A DNA stretch of 58,783 bases, taken from assembly GCF_000716545.1 (NCBI RefSeq), contig NZ_JNWZ01000043.1, positions 1-58,783 of the forward strand, given 5' to 3'. This stretch comes from Kitasatospora phosalacinea. GTDB lineage: Bacteria > Actinomycetota > Actinomycetes > Streptomycetales > Streptomycetaceae. The notes under the pieces are model-generated. The model did no database searches, was not told the DNA's origin, and saw nothing but the letters and a program-made list of their open reading frames with translations. Shown here piece by piece: positions 30,717 through 39,263 of the stretch. The position numbers were made by a program, and so were the translations under genes. How positions within the stretch are numbered: position 1 is the first letter of the stretch; the number at the start of each line of letters is the position of its first letter.

Positions 30717-32024
30717 ATGCGCGTCGTCATCGCAGGTCAGGGCTATGTCGGACTTCCGCTCGCGGTCCGCGCCGCCGAGGTGGGCCACCGGGTCGTCGGG
30801 TACGACGTGGACGAGCGCCGGATCAAGCGGCTCGCGGTCGGCGAGTCGTACGTCGAGGACATCCCCGGGGAGCGGCTGCGTCCGCTGCTCGACGCCGGGG
30901 CGTACCTGCCCTCCGCCGACCCGGCGGACGTGGCGGGGTTCGACGTCGCGGTGATCACCGTCCCGACGCCGCTGCGCGACGGCGCGCCCGACCTCTCCTA
31001 CATCGAGGCGTCCGCGAGGCTGCTGGCCCGGCACCTGAAGCCCGGCGCGACGGTGGTGCTGGAGTCCACCACCTACCCGGGCACCACCGAGGAACTGCTC
31101 GCCCCGCTGCTGGAGGCCGGCTCGGGGCTGCGGGCGGGCGCCGACTTCCACCTCGGCTACAGCCCCGAGCGGATCGACCCCGGCAACCCGGTGTGGAAGC
31201 TGGAGAACACCCCGAAGGTCGTCTCCGGCACCACCCCCGAGGGCCTGGAGGCCGTCACCGGCTTCTACGGGCAGCTGGTCGAGCGGACCGTGCCGGTCTC
31301 CTCCTGCAAGGAGGCCGAGCTGACCAAGCTGCTGGAGAACACCTTCCGGCACGTCAACATCGCCCTGGTCAACGAGCTCGCGATGTTCGCCCACGACCTC
31401 GGCATCGACGTCTGGGAGGCCATCGACGCGGCCTCCACCAAGCCGTTCGGCTTCCTGCGCTTCACCCCGGGCCCCGGCGTGGGCGGGCACTGCCTGCCGA
31501 TCGACCCCTCGTACCTGTCCTGGCGGGTCGAGCGCGCCCTCGGGCAGTCCTTCCGGTTCGTCGAGCTCGCCAACGACGTCAACAGCCACATGCCGGACTA
31601 CGTGGTGCGCCGCCTCACCGAGGCGCTCAACCAGCGCCGCCGCAGCGTGAACGGCTCGCGGGTGCTGGTCCTGGGCCTGGCGTACAAGGCCAACACCGGG
31701 GACGCGCGGGAGACCCCGGCGGCCCGGGTCGTCGACCTGCTCACCCGCCAGGGCGCGGAGGTCCGCGCCGCGGACCCGCACGTGGTGGCCGGCGTCCACG
31801 TCGCCGAACCGCACGTGCCCGGCCAGCGCACCGCCGCCCACGAGGGCGGCCCGCTCGCCGCCGTCCACCGGGTCGAGGCCACCCCCGAGGAACTGGCCGC
31901 CGCCGACGCCGTCGTCCTGCTCGCCGACCACGACGAGTTCGACTACGAGGCCGTCACCACCCACGCCCGCTACGTCCTCGACTGCCGCCGCCGGCTGACG
32001 GGAGCGACCGTCGAGGTCCTGTAG
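30717..32024 (+). CDS. Nucleotide-sugar 6-dehydrogenase (UDP-HexNAc/glucose type)
   Basis: 435 residues. The NAD-binding motif is VVIAGQGYVGLPLA at the N-terminus. TTYPGTTEE precedes the central domain, and the catalytic cysteine Cys259 lies in GVGGHCLPIDPSYL. The C-terminal domain has VLVLGLAYKANTGDARETPA. The LPIDP(S)YL variant is typical of the WecC/WbpA branch, which oxidises UDP-N-acetyl sugars to uronic acids. No other sugar gene is adjacent, but a matching four-gene operon lies 5 kb away. An insertion near 355-385 (Pro/His/Ala-rich) makes it slightly long. Confidence 0.9.
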   Translation: MRVVIAGQGYVGLPLAVRAAEVGHRVVGYDVDERRIKRLAVGESYVEDIPGERLRPLLDAGAYLPSADPADVAGFDVAVITVPTPLRDGAPDLSYIEASARLLARHLKPGATVVLESTTYPGTTEELLAPLLEAGSGLRAGADFHLGYSPERIDPGNPVWKLENTPKVVSGTTPEGLEAVTGFYGQLVERTVPVSSCKEAELTKLLENTFRHVNIALVNELAMFAHDLGIDVWEAIDAASTKPFGFLRFTPGPGVGGHCLPIDPSYLSWRVERALGQSFRFVELANDVNSHMPDYVVRRLTEALNQRRRSVNGSRVLVLGLAYKANTGDARETPAARVVDLLTRQGAEVRAADPHVVAGVHVAEPHVPGQRTAAHEGGPLAAVHRVEATPEELAAADAVVLLADHDEFDYEAVTTHARYVLDCRRRLTGATVEVL

Positions 32025-32033
32025 GCGAGGGGG

Positions 32034-32064
32034 AGAGCGCCGCCGGGGGTTCTCAGCCCCGGCG
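32034..32064. terminator. Hairpin between dehydrogenase and coiled-coil genes
   Basis: AGCGCCG-CCGGGG and CCCCGGCGCT pair with one bulge around GTTCTCAG between two convergent genes. It overlaps the last bases of the minus-strand gene. Confidence 0.45.
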
Positions 32065-33294
32065 CTGGATGCGGTTGCGGTCCGGGCGGGTGTCGTGGTC
32101 GATGCCGTCGTCGACGATGACGATCTTGGGGACGATCCGGTCCTCCACGGTGGCTTCCGGCTTGGTTTCCGGCTTGGCGTCCGGCTCCGCCCCGGGCTTC
32201 GGGAGGAGCGGTTCCTTGGCGAAGCTCGCGGGCTTGGCGGGCGGGGCCGGGGGCTGGGCGGGGGCGGCCGGGACGTAGGGCTTGCGGGGGTCGCCCTGCC
32301 CGGCCTTCGGCTTGACCGGGCCCAGGACGGTGGTGGGCTGGTCGGTGGCCGGCGGCTTGGTGAGGTCGGCCTTCTTGGCGGCGACGGCCTCGGCCGCGTC
32401 CTCCGGGTCCTCGATGGCGCCGACGGCCGCGCCGGTGAGGGAGGCGAGGGTGCCCTTGATGTGGTCGAGGTGGGTCTGGACCTTGTCGAGGCGCTTGGTG
32501 AAGTCGGCCTGCTCGCGGTCGCTGGCGGCCTTGATCCGGGCGGCCTTCTCCTTCGCGGCGGCGATCGCCGCGTCCGCCTTGGCCTGGGCCTCGGCGTCGA
32601 GGCGGCGGGCCTCGTCGAGCATCGCCTCACGGTGCTGCTCGGCCTCCTTGACCCGGGCGTCGGCCGCGGCGGTGACCTTGGCCACGGCGGCGTCGGCGGC
32701 GGCCTCGGCGGCGGCGAACTCCTCGTCGGCCTTGCGGCGGCGCTCGGCGAGGGCGCTCTCGGACTGCTCGGAGGCGTTGGCCGCGGCGACCCGGACCCGG
32801 GCAGCGTGACCGGTCGCGGCGTGGAGGAGGGCGCGGCACTCGGCGTCGGCCTCGGACCGGATCCGCTCGGCCTCGGCACGGCTGCGCTCGTCGGTGCGGC
32901 GGACGAACTGGTCGGTCTCCTCGCGGAGCTTGGCCGCGTGCTCCTTGGCGGCCCTGGCGGCGGCCTCGCCGGCCTCGTGGGCGGCGTCCCGGGCGTCCTC
33001 GGCGGCGCGCTTGGCCTTGGCGTGGATGGCGTCGGCCTCGTTGAGGGCGATGCCGAGCAGGACGGCGGCCTGGTCGCTGAGTTCGGCGAAGTCCGGGTCG
33101 GGGGCCTCCTCGGCGGTCTGCTTGATGTCGGCGAGGCGCTTCTCCATCTCGCGCAGGCCCCCGCCGAGGACGCTGAGCCGCTCCCATGCCTCGTCGCGTG
33201 CGCGGCTGAGGGCGGTGACGGCCGCGTCGACCTGGTCGGGCGCGTAGCCGCGCCGGGACGGGGTGAAGCCGTACTGGGACACGGCGTCGCTCAT
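32053..33294 (-). CDS. DivIVA/FilP-like coiled-coil protein
   Basis: 413 residues. The first about 30 residues (QYGFTPSRRGYAPDQVDAAV) match the DivIVA N-terminal membrane-targeting element. A very long Ala/Glu/Lys/Arg coiled coil follows (about 30-285) with uninterrupted heptads. A Pro/Lys-rich tail ends in IVPKIVIVDDGIDHD. The layout resembles Scy/FilP-type cytoskeletal proteins that organise polar growth in Streptomyces. It is not DivIVA itself, which is shorter. The flanking SUKH gene starts a separate unit about 150 bp upstream. Confidence 0.75.
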   Translation of the reverse strand: MSDAVSQYGFTPSRRGYAPDQVDAAVTALSRARDEAWERLSVLGGGLREMEKRLADIKQTAEEAPDPDFAELSDQAAVLLGIALNEADAIHAKAKRAAEDARDAAHEAGEAAARAAKEHAAKLREETDQFVRRTDERSRAEAERIRSEADAECRALLHAATGHAARVRVAAANASEQSESALAERRRKADEEFAAAEAAADAAVAKVTAAADARVKEAEQHREAMLDEARRLDAEAQAKADAAIAAAKEKAARIKAASDREQADFTKRLDKVQTHLDHIKGTLASLTGAAVGAIEDPEDAAEAVAAKKADLTKPPATDQPTTVLGPVKPKAGQGDPRKPYVPAAPAQPPAPPAKPASFAKEPLLPKPGAEPDAKPETKPEATVEDRIVPKIVIVDDGIDHDTRPDRNRIQRRG

Positions 33295-33420
33295 TTCGGC
33301 TGTTCTCCTCGTGCTCGCGGGCTGCGCGGCCCCGCCGGGTTTGCCTGGGTGCAGGTGGGGCGGACGAACCGCCCCATTGACCTATTTTGCGCAGATACGA
33401 ACGCAAACCAAACAGGGGGT

Positions 33421-33453
33421 CGTCGCGCGGCCGGAGAAACCGGCCGCGCGACG
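33421..33453 (-). terminator. Terminator hairpin after the Imm35-deaminase-SUKH gene
   Basis: A perfect 14-bp stem, CGTCGCGCGGCCGG against CCGGCCGCGCGACG, with loop AGAAA lies five bases past the stop codon. Confidence 0.8.
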
Positions 33454-33458
33454 GGGCA

Positions 33459-35771
33459 CTACAGCAGGCCGTCCCAGAGCTGTTCGACCAGGACCGCCCA
33501 CCAGCTCTCGGGGGTGTGCACGGCGGCCGGGTCGACGGCCATCAGCTGGGCCTGGAAGTCGGTGGTCCAGCGGCCGGCCTGCTCGGGGTTGAGGCCGAGC
33601 CGCAGCCGCCACATCCGGGCCAGCACCGCCAGGCAGCCGACGAACTCGGGGACGCCGGTGTTGACGAAGCGCGGCGGCTCGGCCGGGTTCTCGACGTCGA
33701 CGGCGACCACCGCGGCGGTGCCGTACTGGACGCACAGCTGGCGGCCGTAGTCGTTGCCGAGGACCAGGTAGCCGCCGAAGTCCGGGCCGGGCGGCAGGCC
33801 GCGCTCGGCGGCCAGCTCGGCCAGCGTCGGGATGGGGCGGCCCTCCTGGGCCTGGGCCCAGAAGAACGGCGGGAACTCGCGCGGCAGCCCGATCCACATC
33901 AGCGTCTGGGCCACCGGCTCCGGCACGCCCTGGCGGGCCACCGCGCGCTGCTCGAACCGGAACATCGAGGGGCCGAACATGCTGCCGAACTCCGCCGCGA
34001 GCTGCTGCGGCGGCGGGGGCGGCAGCACCGGGACGGTGCCGGGCGGGGGCAGCGGCACCCGGACGGTGCGCGGGCGCGGCGGCGCGGACACCAGCTGGTG
34101 CATCTGCTCGACGTGCTCGCTGAGCACGTTCATGCCGGCCTGCCGGGCGGCGGCGTCGCGCCCGTACGGGGCGGTGTGGCTGATCCGGGCGTTCGGCCAG
34201 GACGCCCGGACCATCCGGGCGCAGTAGCCGCCGGGCAGGTCGCACAGCTCCAGGTCGGTGTGCACCTCCAGCACCTGGTCGGCGGGTACGCCGAGGCGGC
34301 GCAGCTCCTGGAACGCCTTCCACTCGGGGTGCGGGGTGCCGAGCTCGGAGGTCATCACCATGCTCAGCTCGGAACCGTCCGGGCCCCGGTAGTTGACCAC
34401 GGCGGTGGTGCCGGGGCCGACCGTGGGCGGGCCGGCCGGCGGCGGCGCCACGGGCGCGGGCGCGCCGGGCGGGAAGCCGCCCGGCTGCGGGGCGCCGGGG
34501 AACGGCGGCGGCGGGGGCGCCTGGAACGGCGGCGCGCCCTGCGGGGCCGACGCGCCGGGGAGCGGACCGGGGGCGCCGGGCATCGGGAACGGCGGGGTGG
34601 CGCCCGGCGGCAGCTCGATCGCCGGGGCCAGCTGGGTGGCCTGGTAGGCGACGGCGGCGGCCTCCGGCGCGGGCGGGGCGGCGGCGGGCGGCGCGCCCTC
34701 GGCGCGCAGGCCGGCCGGGGCGGGCGGCGGCGGCACGCCGGGGCCGCCGCGGCCGCCCGGGCCCTGGGCGGGGCCGGCGTAGGAGGGCAGCAGTTCGTTC
34801 GGCGGGGGCGGCGGGGGCGCGCCCGGACCGCCGCGGCCGAGCTGGACCTGCGCCGGGCCGCCGCTGGACGGCAGCAGGTCGCTGGGCGGGGGCGGCGGGG
34901 GCGCGCCCGGGCCGCCGCGGCCGAGCTGGCCGGGAACGCCGGGGGCACCGGGAACGCCGGGCAGCGGCGCGCCGGGGCCGGGGGCGCCGGGCAGGCCCAT
35001 CAGTCCGGGCGGGCCGTCGGTGGCGAGCATGGTCGCCGCGTAGTTGACCGCGGGCCCGGGAGCGGCGGGCGCACCGGGCGCGGGGTACGGCGGGGTGGCC
35101 CCGGGCGGCACGGGCGCGCCGGGCGGCGGCACGAGGCCGCCCGGGGCGAGCACCGTGGCGTCCTCGGAGCCGGGGGCGCCGACCGGCGGCGGGACGGGCA
35201 GGCCGGCGCCGGACGTGCCGGTGAAGTAGCTGGGGCCCTCGCCGCCGGGCTCCGGCGCCTGCGCGGCCTGCTGGACGGGCGGCTGCGGCCCGGGCGCGGG
35301 CGCGGGCGCGGCGGCGGGCGCGGGCGCGGCGGCGGGCGCGGGCGCGGCGGCGGGCGGCGCGGCGAGACGGTCGGCCTCGGCGGCGATCGCGGCGGCCCCG
35401 GCCTCCTGCAGCCACTGCGGGGGGCTGAGCAGGAAGGAGGTGGCCTCGACCGCCCCGCGCACCGGCTTGGCGGCGCCGGCCGGGTTGGGGGCGCTCTCGG
35501 TGCCGTACAGCTCCTCGTACTGCCGGACCACCTCGTTGACCGGCAGCGGCGGCCAGAGCGTGCTGGCGCCGCTGTCGCGGGCGATCACCAGGCGCGGCGA
35601 GGTGCCGGGGCCGCCGGTGTGCTCGCTGCCGTCGACGGCCCAGCAGACGTAGCCGAGGTCGAACTCGCGGACCTTCACCTCGCGGTGCTGCGAGCGCGGC
35701 ACCCCGGCGTTGATCCAGTCCTCGGCGGTCTCCTGCGCCTGCGCGTACGTGGTCACCACGTCTCGTCCCAC
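33459..35771 (-). CDS. Imm35 - Pro-rich - deaminase-like - SUKH-4 chimeric protein
   Basis: 770 residues. Residues about 6-95 (TYAQAQETAEDWIN, VCWAVDGSEHTGGPG) match the YrhB/Imm35 immunity fold. A Pro/Gly/Ala-rich linker (about 145-455) has several internal repeats. The next block resembles the XOO_2897-type toxin deaminase: HPEWKAF (His481, Glu483), LCDLPGGYC (Cys510, Cys517) and WPNARISHTAPYG. The end (about 560-765) matches SUKH-4 (IGLPREFPPFFW, GGYLVLGNDYG). No signal peptide is seen. GTG 35771 has AAGGACGAGG upstream; GTGs at 35759 and 35756 are alternatives. A two-gene unit with the WHH/SUKH gene is likely (13-bp gap). Confidence 0.75.
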   Translation of the reverse strand: MGRDVVTTYAQAQETAEDWINAGVPRSQHREVKVREFDLGYVCWAVDGSEHTGGPGTSPRLVIARDSGASTLWPPLPVNEVVRQYEELYGTESAPNPAGAAKPVRGAVEATSFLLSPPQWLQEAGAAAIAAEADRLAAPPAAAPAPAAAPAPAAAPAPAPGPQPPVQQAAQAPEPGGEGPSYFTGTSGAGLPVPPPVGAPGSEDATVLAPGGLVPPPGAPVPPGATPPYPAPGAPAAPGPAVNYAATMLATDGPPGLMGLPGAPGPGAPLPGVPGAPGVPGQLGRGGPGAPPPPPPSDLLPSSGGPAQVQLGRGGPGAPPPPPPNELLPSYAGPAQGPGGRGGPGVPPPPAPAGLRAEGAPPAAAPPAPEAAAVAYQATQLAPAIELPPGATPPFPMPGAPGPLPGASAPQGAPPFQAPPPPPFPGAPQPGGFPPGAPAPVAPPPAGPPTVGPGTTAVVNYRGPDGSELSMVMTSELGTPHPEWKAFQELRRLGVPADQVLEVHTDLELCDLPGGYCARMVRASWPNARISHTAPYGRDAAARQAGMNVLSEHVEQMHQLVSAPPRPRTVRVPLPPPGTVPVLPPPPPQQLAAEFGSMFGPSMFRFEQRAVARQGVPEPVAQTLMWIGLPREFPPFFWAQAQEGRPIPTLAELAAERGLPPGPDFGGYLVLGNDYGRQLCVQYGTAAVVAVDVENPAEPPRFVNTGVPEFVGCLAVLARMWRLRLGLNPEQAGRWTTDFQAQLMAVDPAAVHTPESWWAVLVEQLWDGLL

Positions 35772-35784
35772 CCTCGTCCTTCGG

Positions 35785-36786
35785 TCAGTTCACCGGGACG
35801 GCGCGGGCGAACCCGCCGTCCACCATGAGTTCGGCGACGGTCTCCAGCTCCGCGGGGCTGCCCGCGAGGCGCAGCAGGAACGCGTCGAAGCTGTCGCCGC
35901 AGGGCAGCAGGAGGCGCTGCACGCGCTGCTCGACGGGCTCCTCGGAGCCGTCGTCGCGGGCGTCGTCGTAGGGCAGGAAGCCGACCGAGCCGGTGCCCTC
36001 GCCGCGGACCTTGACGGTCAGCAGGCCGCCCTGCAGGTAGGCGACGGCGAGGTGGTCCTTGGTGAGGTGGTCGCGCAGGCACTTGTTGGCGTACACCAGG
36101 TCCTGGGTGCCGTACTCCTCGCTGAGGGTGAGGAAGGGCTGGTCGACCAGCAGGCCGAGGTCGACGTCGAGGGCGACGCCGACCGGGCCGCGGCCGCCGG
36201 TGAGCTTCAGGAAGTCCCGGTAGGCGGTGGGCAGCGGGTGGCCGAGGCGCTGCTCGGCGCGCTGGACGAGGTCCTCGGTGACGGCGAGCGGGTCGCCGCC
36301 GTCCTTGGCCAGCGCGAAGTGCGCGGGGCGGCGGTCCTGGAGCGGGCGGGTGCCGCGGCGGGTGTGGTCGGCGGTGGAGCGGGCCAGGCCGCCGTGGTGC
36401 CGCAGCAGCGCCTTGACCTCGACCGGGACGAGTTCCATCCGGCGCCAGCCCGCGGGGGCGCCGCCCACCGCGTGGTGCCAGGTCCAGCCGGGCGGGGTGG
36501 CGACGGCGGTCTCCAGGTCGGCCCAGAGCTCGTGGCCCCCGGTGTACAGCGCGGCGTTGGCCGAGACGTAGTCGGTCAGGCGCAGTTCGTCGACGCCGAA
36601 GCCCTCCGGCGGGTCGGCGACCTCGGCGGCGGCGGCCGCGTACGGCGCGAAGTCGGGGTAGCCGTTCTCGTCGACGCGCACGCCCTGGGGGTGCCGCTGG
36701 GCCCGGACCGGGTCCGGGAACTGCACCACCTGGCCCGCGTACGCCGCGTTGGGCGCGGCGGCGGTGCCGGGCCGACCTGTCGTCAT
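35785..36786 (-). CDS. WHH nuclease-like / SUKH fusion protein
   Basis: 333 residues. The first part (about 38-140) follows the WHH/HNH toxin-nuclease pattern: NGYPDFAPYA, then the signature GWTWHH at 100-105 and LVPVEVKALLRHHGG. The usual metal-site His of VxxxxH is Lys125 here, so nuclease activity may be lost. Residues about 170-325 match the SMI1/KNR4 (SUKH) immunity fold (QRLGHPLPTAYRDFLKLTGG). Toxin and immunity folds in one chain, without signal peptide, suggest an intracellular domesticated role. It lies 13 bp upstream of the Imm35/SUKH-4 gene. Confidence 0.78.
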   Translation of the reverse strand: MTTGRPGTAAAPNAAYAGQVVQFPDPVRAQRHPQGVRVDENGYPDFAPYAAAAAEVADPPEGFGVDELRLTDYVSANAALYTGGHELWADLETAVATPPGWTWHHAVGGAPAGWRRMELVPVEVKALLRHHGGLARSTADHTRRGTRPLQDRRPAHFALAKDGGDPLAVTEDLVQRAEQRLGHPLPTAYRDFLKLTGGRGPVGVALDVDLGLLVDQPFLTLSEEYGTQDLVYANKCLRDHLTKDHLAVAYLQGGLLTVKVRGEGTGSVGFLPYDDARDDGSEEPVEQRVQRLLLPCGDSFDAFLLRLAGSPAELETVAELMVDGGFARAVPVN

Positions 36787-36920
36787 CTGTGGTCCCCCAC
36801 TGGCAGAAGCCGATTTCCTCGGGGACCAGCGTAGGGCAACGGCCGTTCGCGTTCAGGGGCACGGGCCCACCCCGTCGGACCGCCCGGCCGGGCACCGGCC
36901 GGGCGGGCACCCGCCGCGGG

Positions 36921-38027
36921 TCAGCGCCGGCGCAGCGCGGCGGCCAGCGTCTCGGCGACCCGGGCCTGCTGTCCCTCGGTGATCTGCGGGAACAGCGGCA
37001 GGGTGAGCAGTTGCCCGGCGGCCCGCTCGGTGACCGGGAACGCGCCCTCCGCGTGCCCCAGGTGCCGGAACGCGGGCTGCAGGTGCACCGGGACGGGATA
37101 GTGCACGCCGGCGCCGATCCCGGCTTCCCGGAGGGCGGCCAGCACGCCGTCGCGGCCGTGCTCGACCCGGACCGCGTACAGGTGCCAGACGTGCTCGTTG
37201 CCGGGCAGGGTGCGCGGCACGGTGACGCCGTCCAGGCCGCCGAGCAGCTTGTCGTAGCGTTCGGCGGCGGCCCGGCGGAGCTCGTTCCAGCCGGGCAGCC
37301 GGCGGAGCTTGGCGCGCAGCACCACGGCCTGCAGGGTGTCCATCCGGGAGTTGAAGCCGAACTTCTCGTGGACGTACTTGCGGGCCGAGCCGTGGTCGCC
37401 GATCAGCCGGACCGCGTCGGCGAGTTCGGCGTCGTCGGTGACCACGGCGCCGGCGTCGCCGTACGCGCCGAGGTTCTTGCCCGGGTAGAAGCTGGTGGCC
37501 GAGATCCGCCCCCAGGCGCCGGACGGCCGCCCGTGCCGGGTGGCGCCCTGCGACTGGGCGCCGTCCTCGACCACCGGCAGGCCGTCGGCGATCTCCAGCA
37601 GGCCCTCCATCGGGGCGAGTTGGCCGTTCAGGTGGACGGGCATCAGCGCGACGGCCTCGGTCACCCGGGCGGCGGTCTGCTCGACGTCGATCAGGAGGTG
37701 CTCCTCGTCCACGTCCACCAGGACGGGCCGCAGCCCGGCCCGGACCACCGCCTCGGCGGTCGCCACGAAGGTGTTCGCGGGCAGCACCACCCCGCCGCCC
37801 GGCTTCAACTCCAGTGCCCGCAGCGCGAGTTCGAGCGCGTCGGTGCCGTTCGCCGTCCCCACCGCGTGCCCGACGCCGGAGAACGCCGCGTACTCCCGCT
37901 CGAATGCGGTCACGTCCGGGCCCTTGATGTAGGCCCCGCTCGCCAGCACCGCGTCGAAGCCCGCCCGGACCTCGTCGGCGATCTCGGCGTGCGAGGCGTG
38001 CAGGTCGACCAGGGGGATGTCGGTCAC
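36921..38027 (-). CDS. DegT/DnrJ/EryC1/StrS aminotransferase (WbpE/WlbC-like)
   Basis: 368 residues. A PLP-dependent sugar aminotransferase that adds an amino group to a keto nucleotide-sugar. The Schiff-base lysine is Lys184 in SFYPGKNLGAYGDAG, and the PLP-holding acid lies in VVEDGAQSQGA. The substrate-binding stretch GANGTDAL-like (ANGTDALELAL) and FNSRMDTLQAVVL are conserved. GTG 38027 begins TDIPLVDLHASH, the usual opening of the WbpE/WlbC group acting on UDP-3-keto-HexNAc-uronic acid. Last gene of a four-gene operon; gap to the upstream gene is 44 bp. Confidence 0.9.
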   Translation of the reverse strand: MTDIPLVDLHASHAEIADEVRAGFDAVLASGAYIKGPDVTAFEREYAAFSGVGHAVGTANGTDALELALRALELKPGGGVVLPANTFVATAEAVVRAGLRPVLVDVDEEHLLIDVEQTAARVTEAVALMPVHLNGQLAPMEGLLEIADGLPVVEDGAQSQGATRHGRPSGAWGRISATSFYPGKNLGAYGDAGAVVTDDAELADAVRLIGDHGSARKYVHEKFGFNSRMDTLQAVVLRAKLRRLPGWNELRRAAAERYDKLLGGLDGVTVPRTLPGNEHVWHLYAVRVEHGRDGVLAALREAGIGAGVHYPVPVHLQPAFRHLGHAEGAFPVTERAAGQLLTLPLFPQITEGQQARVAETLAAALRRR

Positions 38028-38071
38028 GGGGTGGGCCTCTCGTTGGCGGAGCCGGGGTGCAGGGGGGAGGT

Positions 38072-39208
38072 CTACCGTCCCAGCGCGGTTTTGAGCGCCG
38101 AGACGACGCGGTCCTGCTGTTCGTGGGTGAGCGAGTGGTACAGCGGCAGGATCAGCGTCCGCGCGGTGATCTCCTCCGTGGCCGGGAGCGGGACCCGCGC
38201 GGTGCCCTTGTACGGGGCCTCCAGGTGGGCGGCCATGATGCCGCGCCGGGCCGAGACGCCGTCGGCGGCCAGCCGGGCCAGGACCTCGCCGCGGTCGGGG
38301 GCGTCCTCGGGCAGCCGCAGCCACAGCGACTGGAAGTTGGAGGTGCCGTGCGCCGGGTCGCGGACCAGCCGGGCGGCCAGCTCCTCCCCCAGCGACTCCC
38401 GGTAGCGGTCGGCGAGTTCGCGCCGCCGGGCGACCATCGCGGGCAGCTTGCCGAGCTGGACCAGGCCGATGGCCGCCTGGACGTCGGTCATCCGGTGGTT
38501 GAAGCCGATCTCGTCGTAGGTCTCCACCACGCCCGCGCCGCCCGCGCCGGCGTGCCGGTCGGCGGCCGAGACGCTCATCCCGTGCTCGCGCAGCCGCCGC
38601 AGCCGGGCGGCGAGACCGGCGTCCCGGCAGGTGACCATGCCACCCTCGCCGGTGGTGAGCAGCTTGCGCGGGTGGAAGGAGTAAGCGGCGATCTCGGCGT
38701 CCGCGCCGGCCGGGCGGCCGCGCAGGGTGGAGCCGGCCGCGCAGGCGGCGTCCTCGACCACGGTGACGCCGCGCGGTGCGGCCAGCGCCCGGATCGCGTC
38801 CAGGTCGACGGGGACGCCGCCCTGGTCGACCGCGACGACGGCCCGGGTGCGGTCGGTGAGCAGCGGGGCGACGGTCTCGGGCGTGAGGTTGCCGGTGGCC
38901 GGGTCGACGTCCGCGAAGACCGGGACGGCGCCGACGTAGGTGACGGCGTTGGCGGTGGCGATGAAGGAGAGCGAGGGGACGACGACCTCGTCGCCGGGGC
39001 CGACGCCGGCGCCGATCATCGCCAGGTGCAGGGCGGTGGTGCAGGAGGAGACGGCGACGGCGTGCGGCACGCCGAGGTGCTCGGCGAACGCCCGCTCGAA
39101 CGCGGCCACCCGGGGGCCCTGCGCGACCCAGCCGGAGCGGACCGCCTCGGCGGCGGCCTCGGCCTCCTCGTCGCCGAGCCACGGGATCATGACGGGGATG
39201 GTGGACAC
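38072..39208 (-). CDS. DegT/DnrJ/EryC1/StrS aminotransferase, second copy
   Basis: 378 residues, a second PLP sugar aminotransferase clearly different from its neighbour. The lysine is Lys182 in YSFHPRKLLTTGEGGMV and the acid is Asp153 in VEDAACAAGS. The opening MIPWLGDEEAEAAAEAVRSGW is typical of the PglE/Pse/PerA-like group that makes 4-amino sugars. GTG 39208 is used; AAGGAG lies about 10 bases upstream. Two aminotransferases in one operon suggest a diamino sugar or two products. Confidence 0.9.
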   Translation of the reverse strand: MSTIPVMIPWLGDEEAEAAAEAVRSGWVAQGPRVAAFERAFAEHLGVPHAVAVSSCTTALHLAMIGAGVGPGDEVVVPSLSFIATANAVTYVGAVPVFADVDPATGNLTPETVAPLLTDRTRAVVAVDQGGVPVDLDAIRALAAPRGVTVVEDAACAAGSTLRGRPAGADAEIAAYSFHPRKLLTTGEGGMVTCRDAGLAARLRRLREHGMSVSAADRHAGAGGAGVVETYDEIGFNHRMTDVQAAIGLVQLGKLPAMVARRRELADRYRESLGEELAARLVRDPAHGTSNFQSLWLRLPEDAPDRGEVLARLAADGVSARRGIMAAHLEAPYKGTARVPLPATEEITARTLILPLYHSLTHEQQDRVVSALKTALGR

Positions 39209-39263
39209 GGTGGTGGTGCTCCTTCGCGTCGCGCGGGACTGGCGGCCCGGGGGCCGCGCGGGG

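Noticed and set aside
30401..30730. Small minus-strand frame in the mfd-dehydrogenase gap
   Set aside because: Arg/Pro/Gly-rich composition, no ribosome site, no recognisable domain, and it overlaps the dehydrogenase promoter.
38680..38695. TTA triplet on the minus strand inside the second aminotransferase gene
   Set aside because: In frame it reads GCT TAC, not TTA. The same holds for triplets in the cyclophilin, ndh and ABC permease genes.
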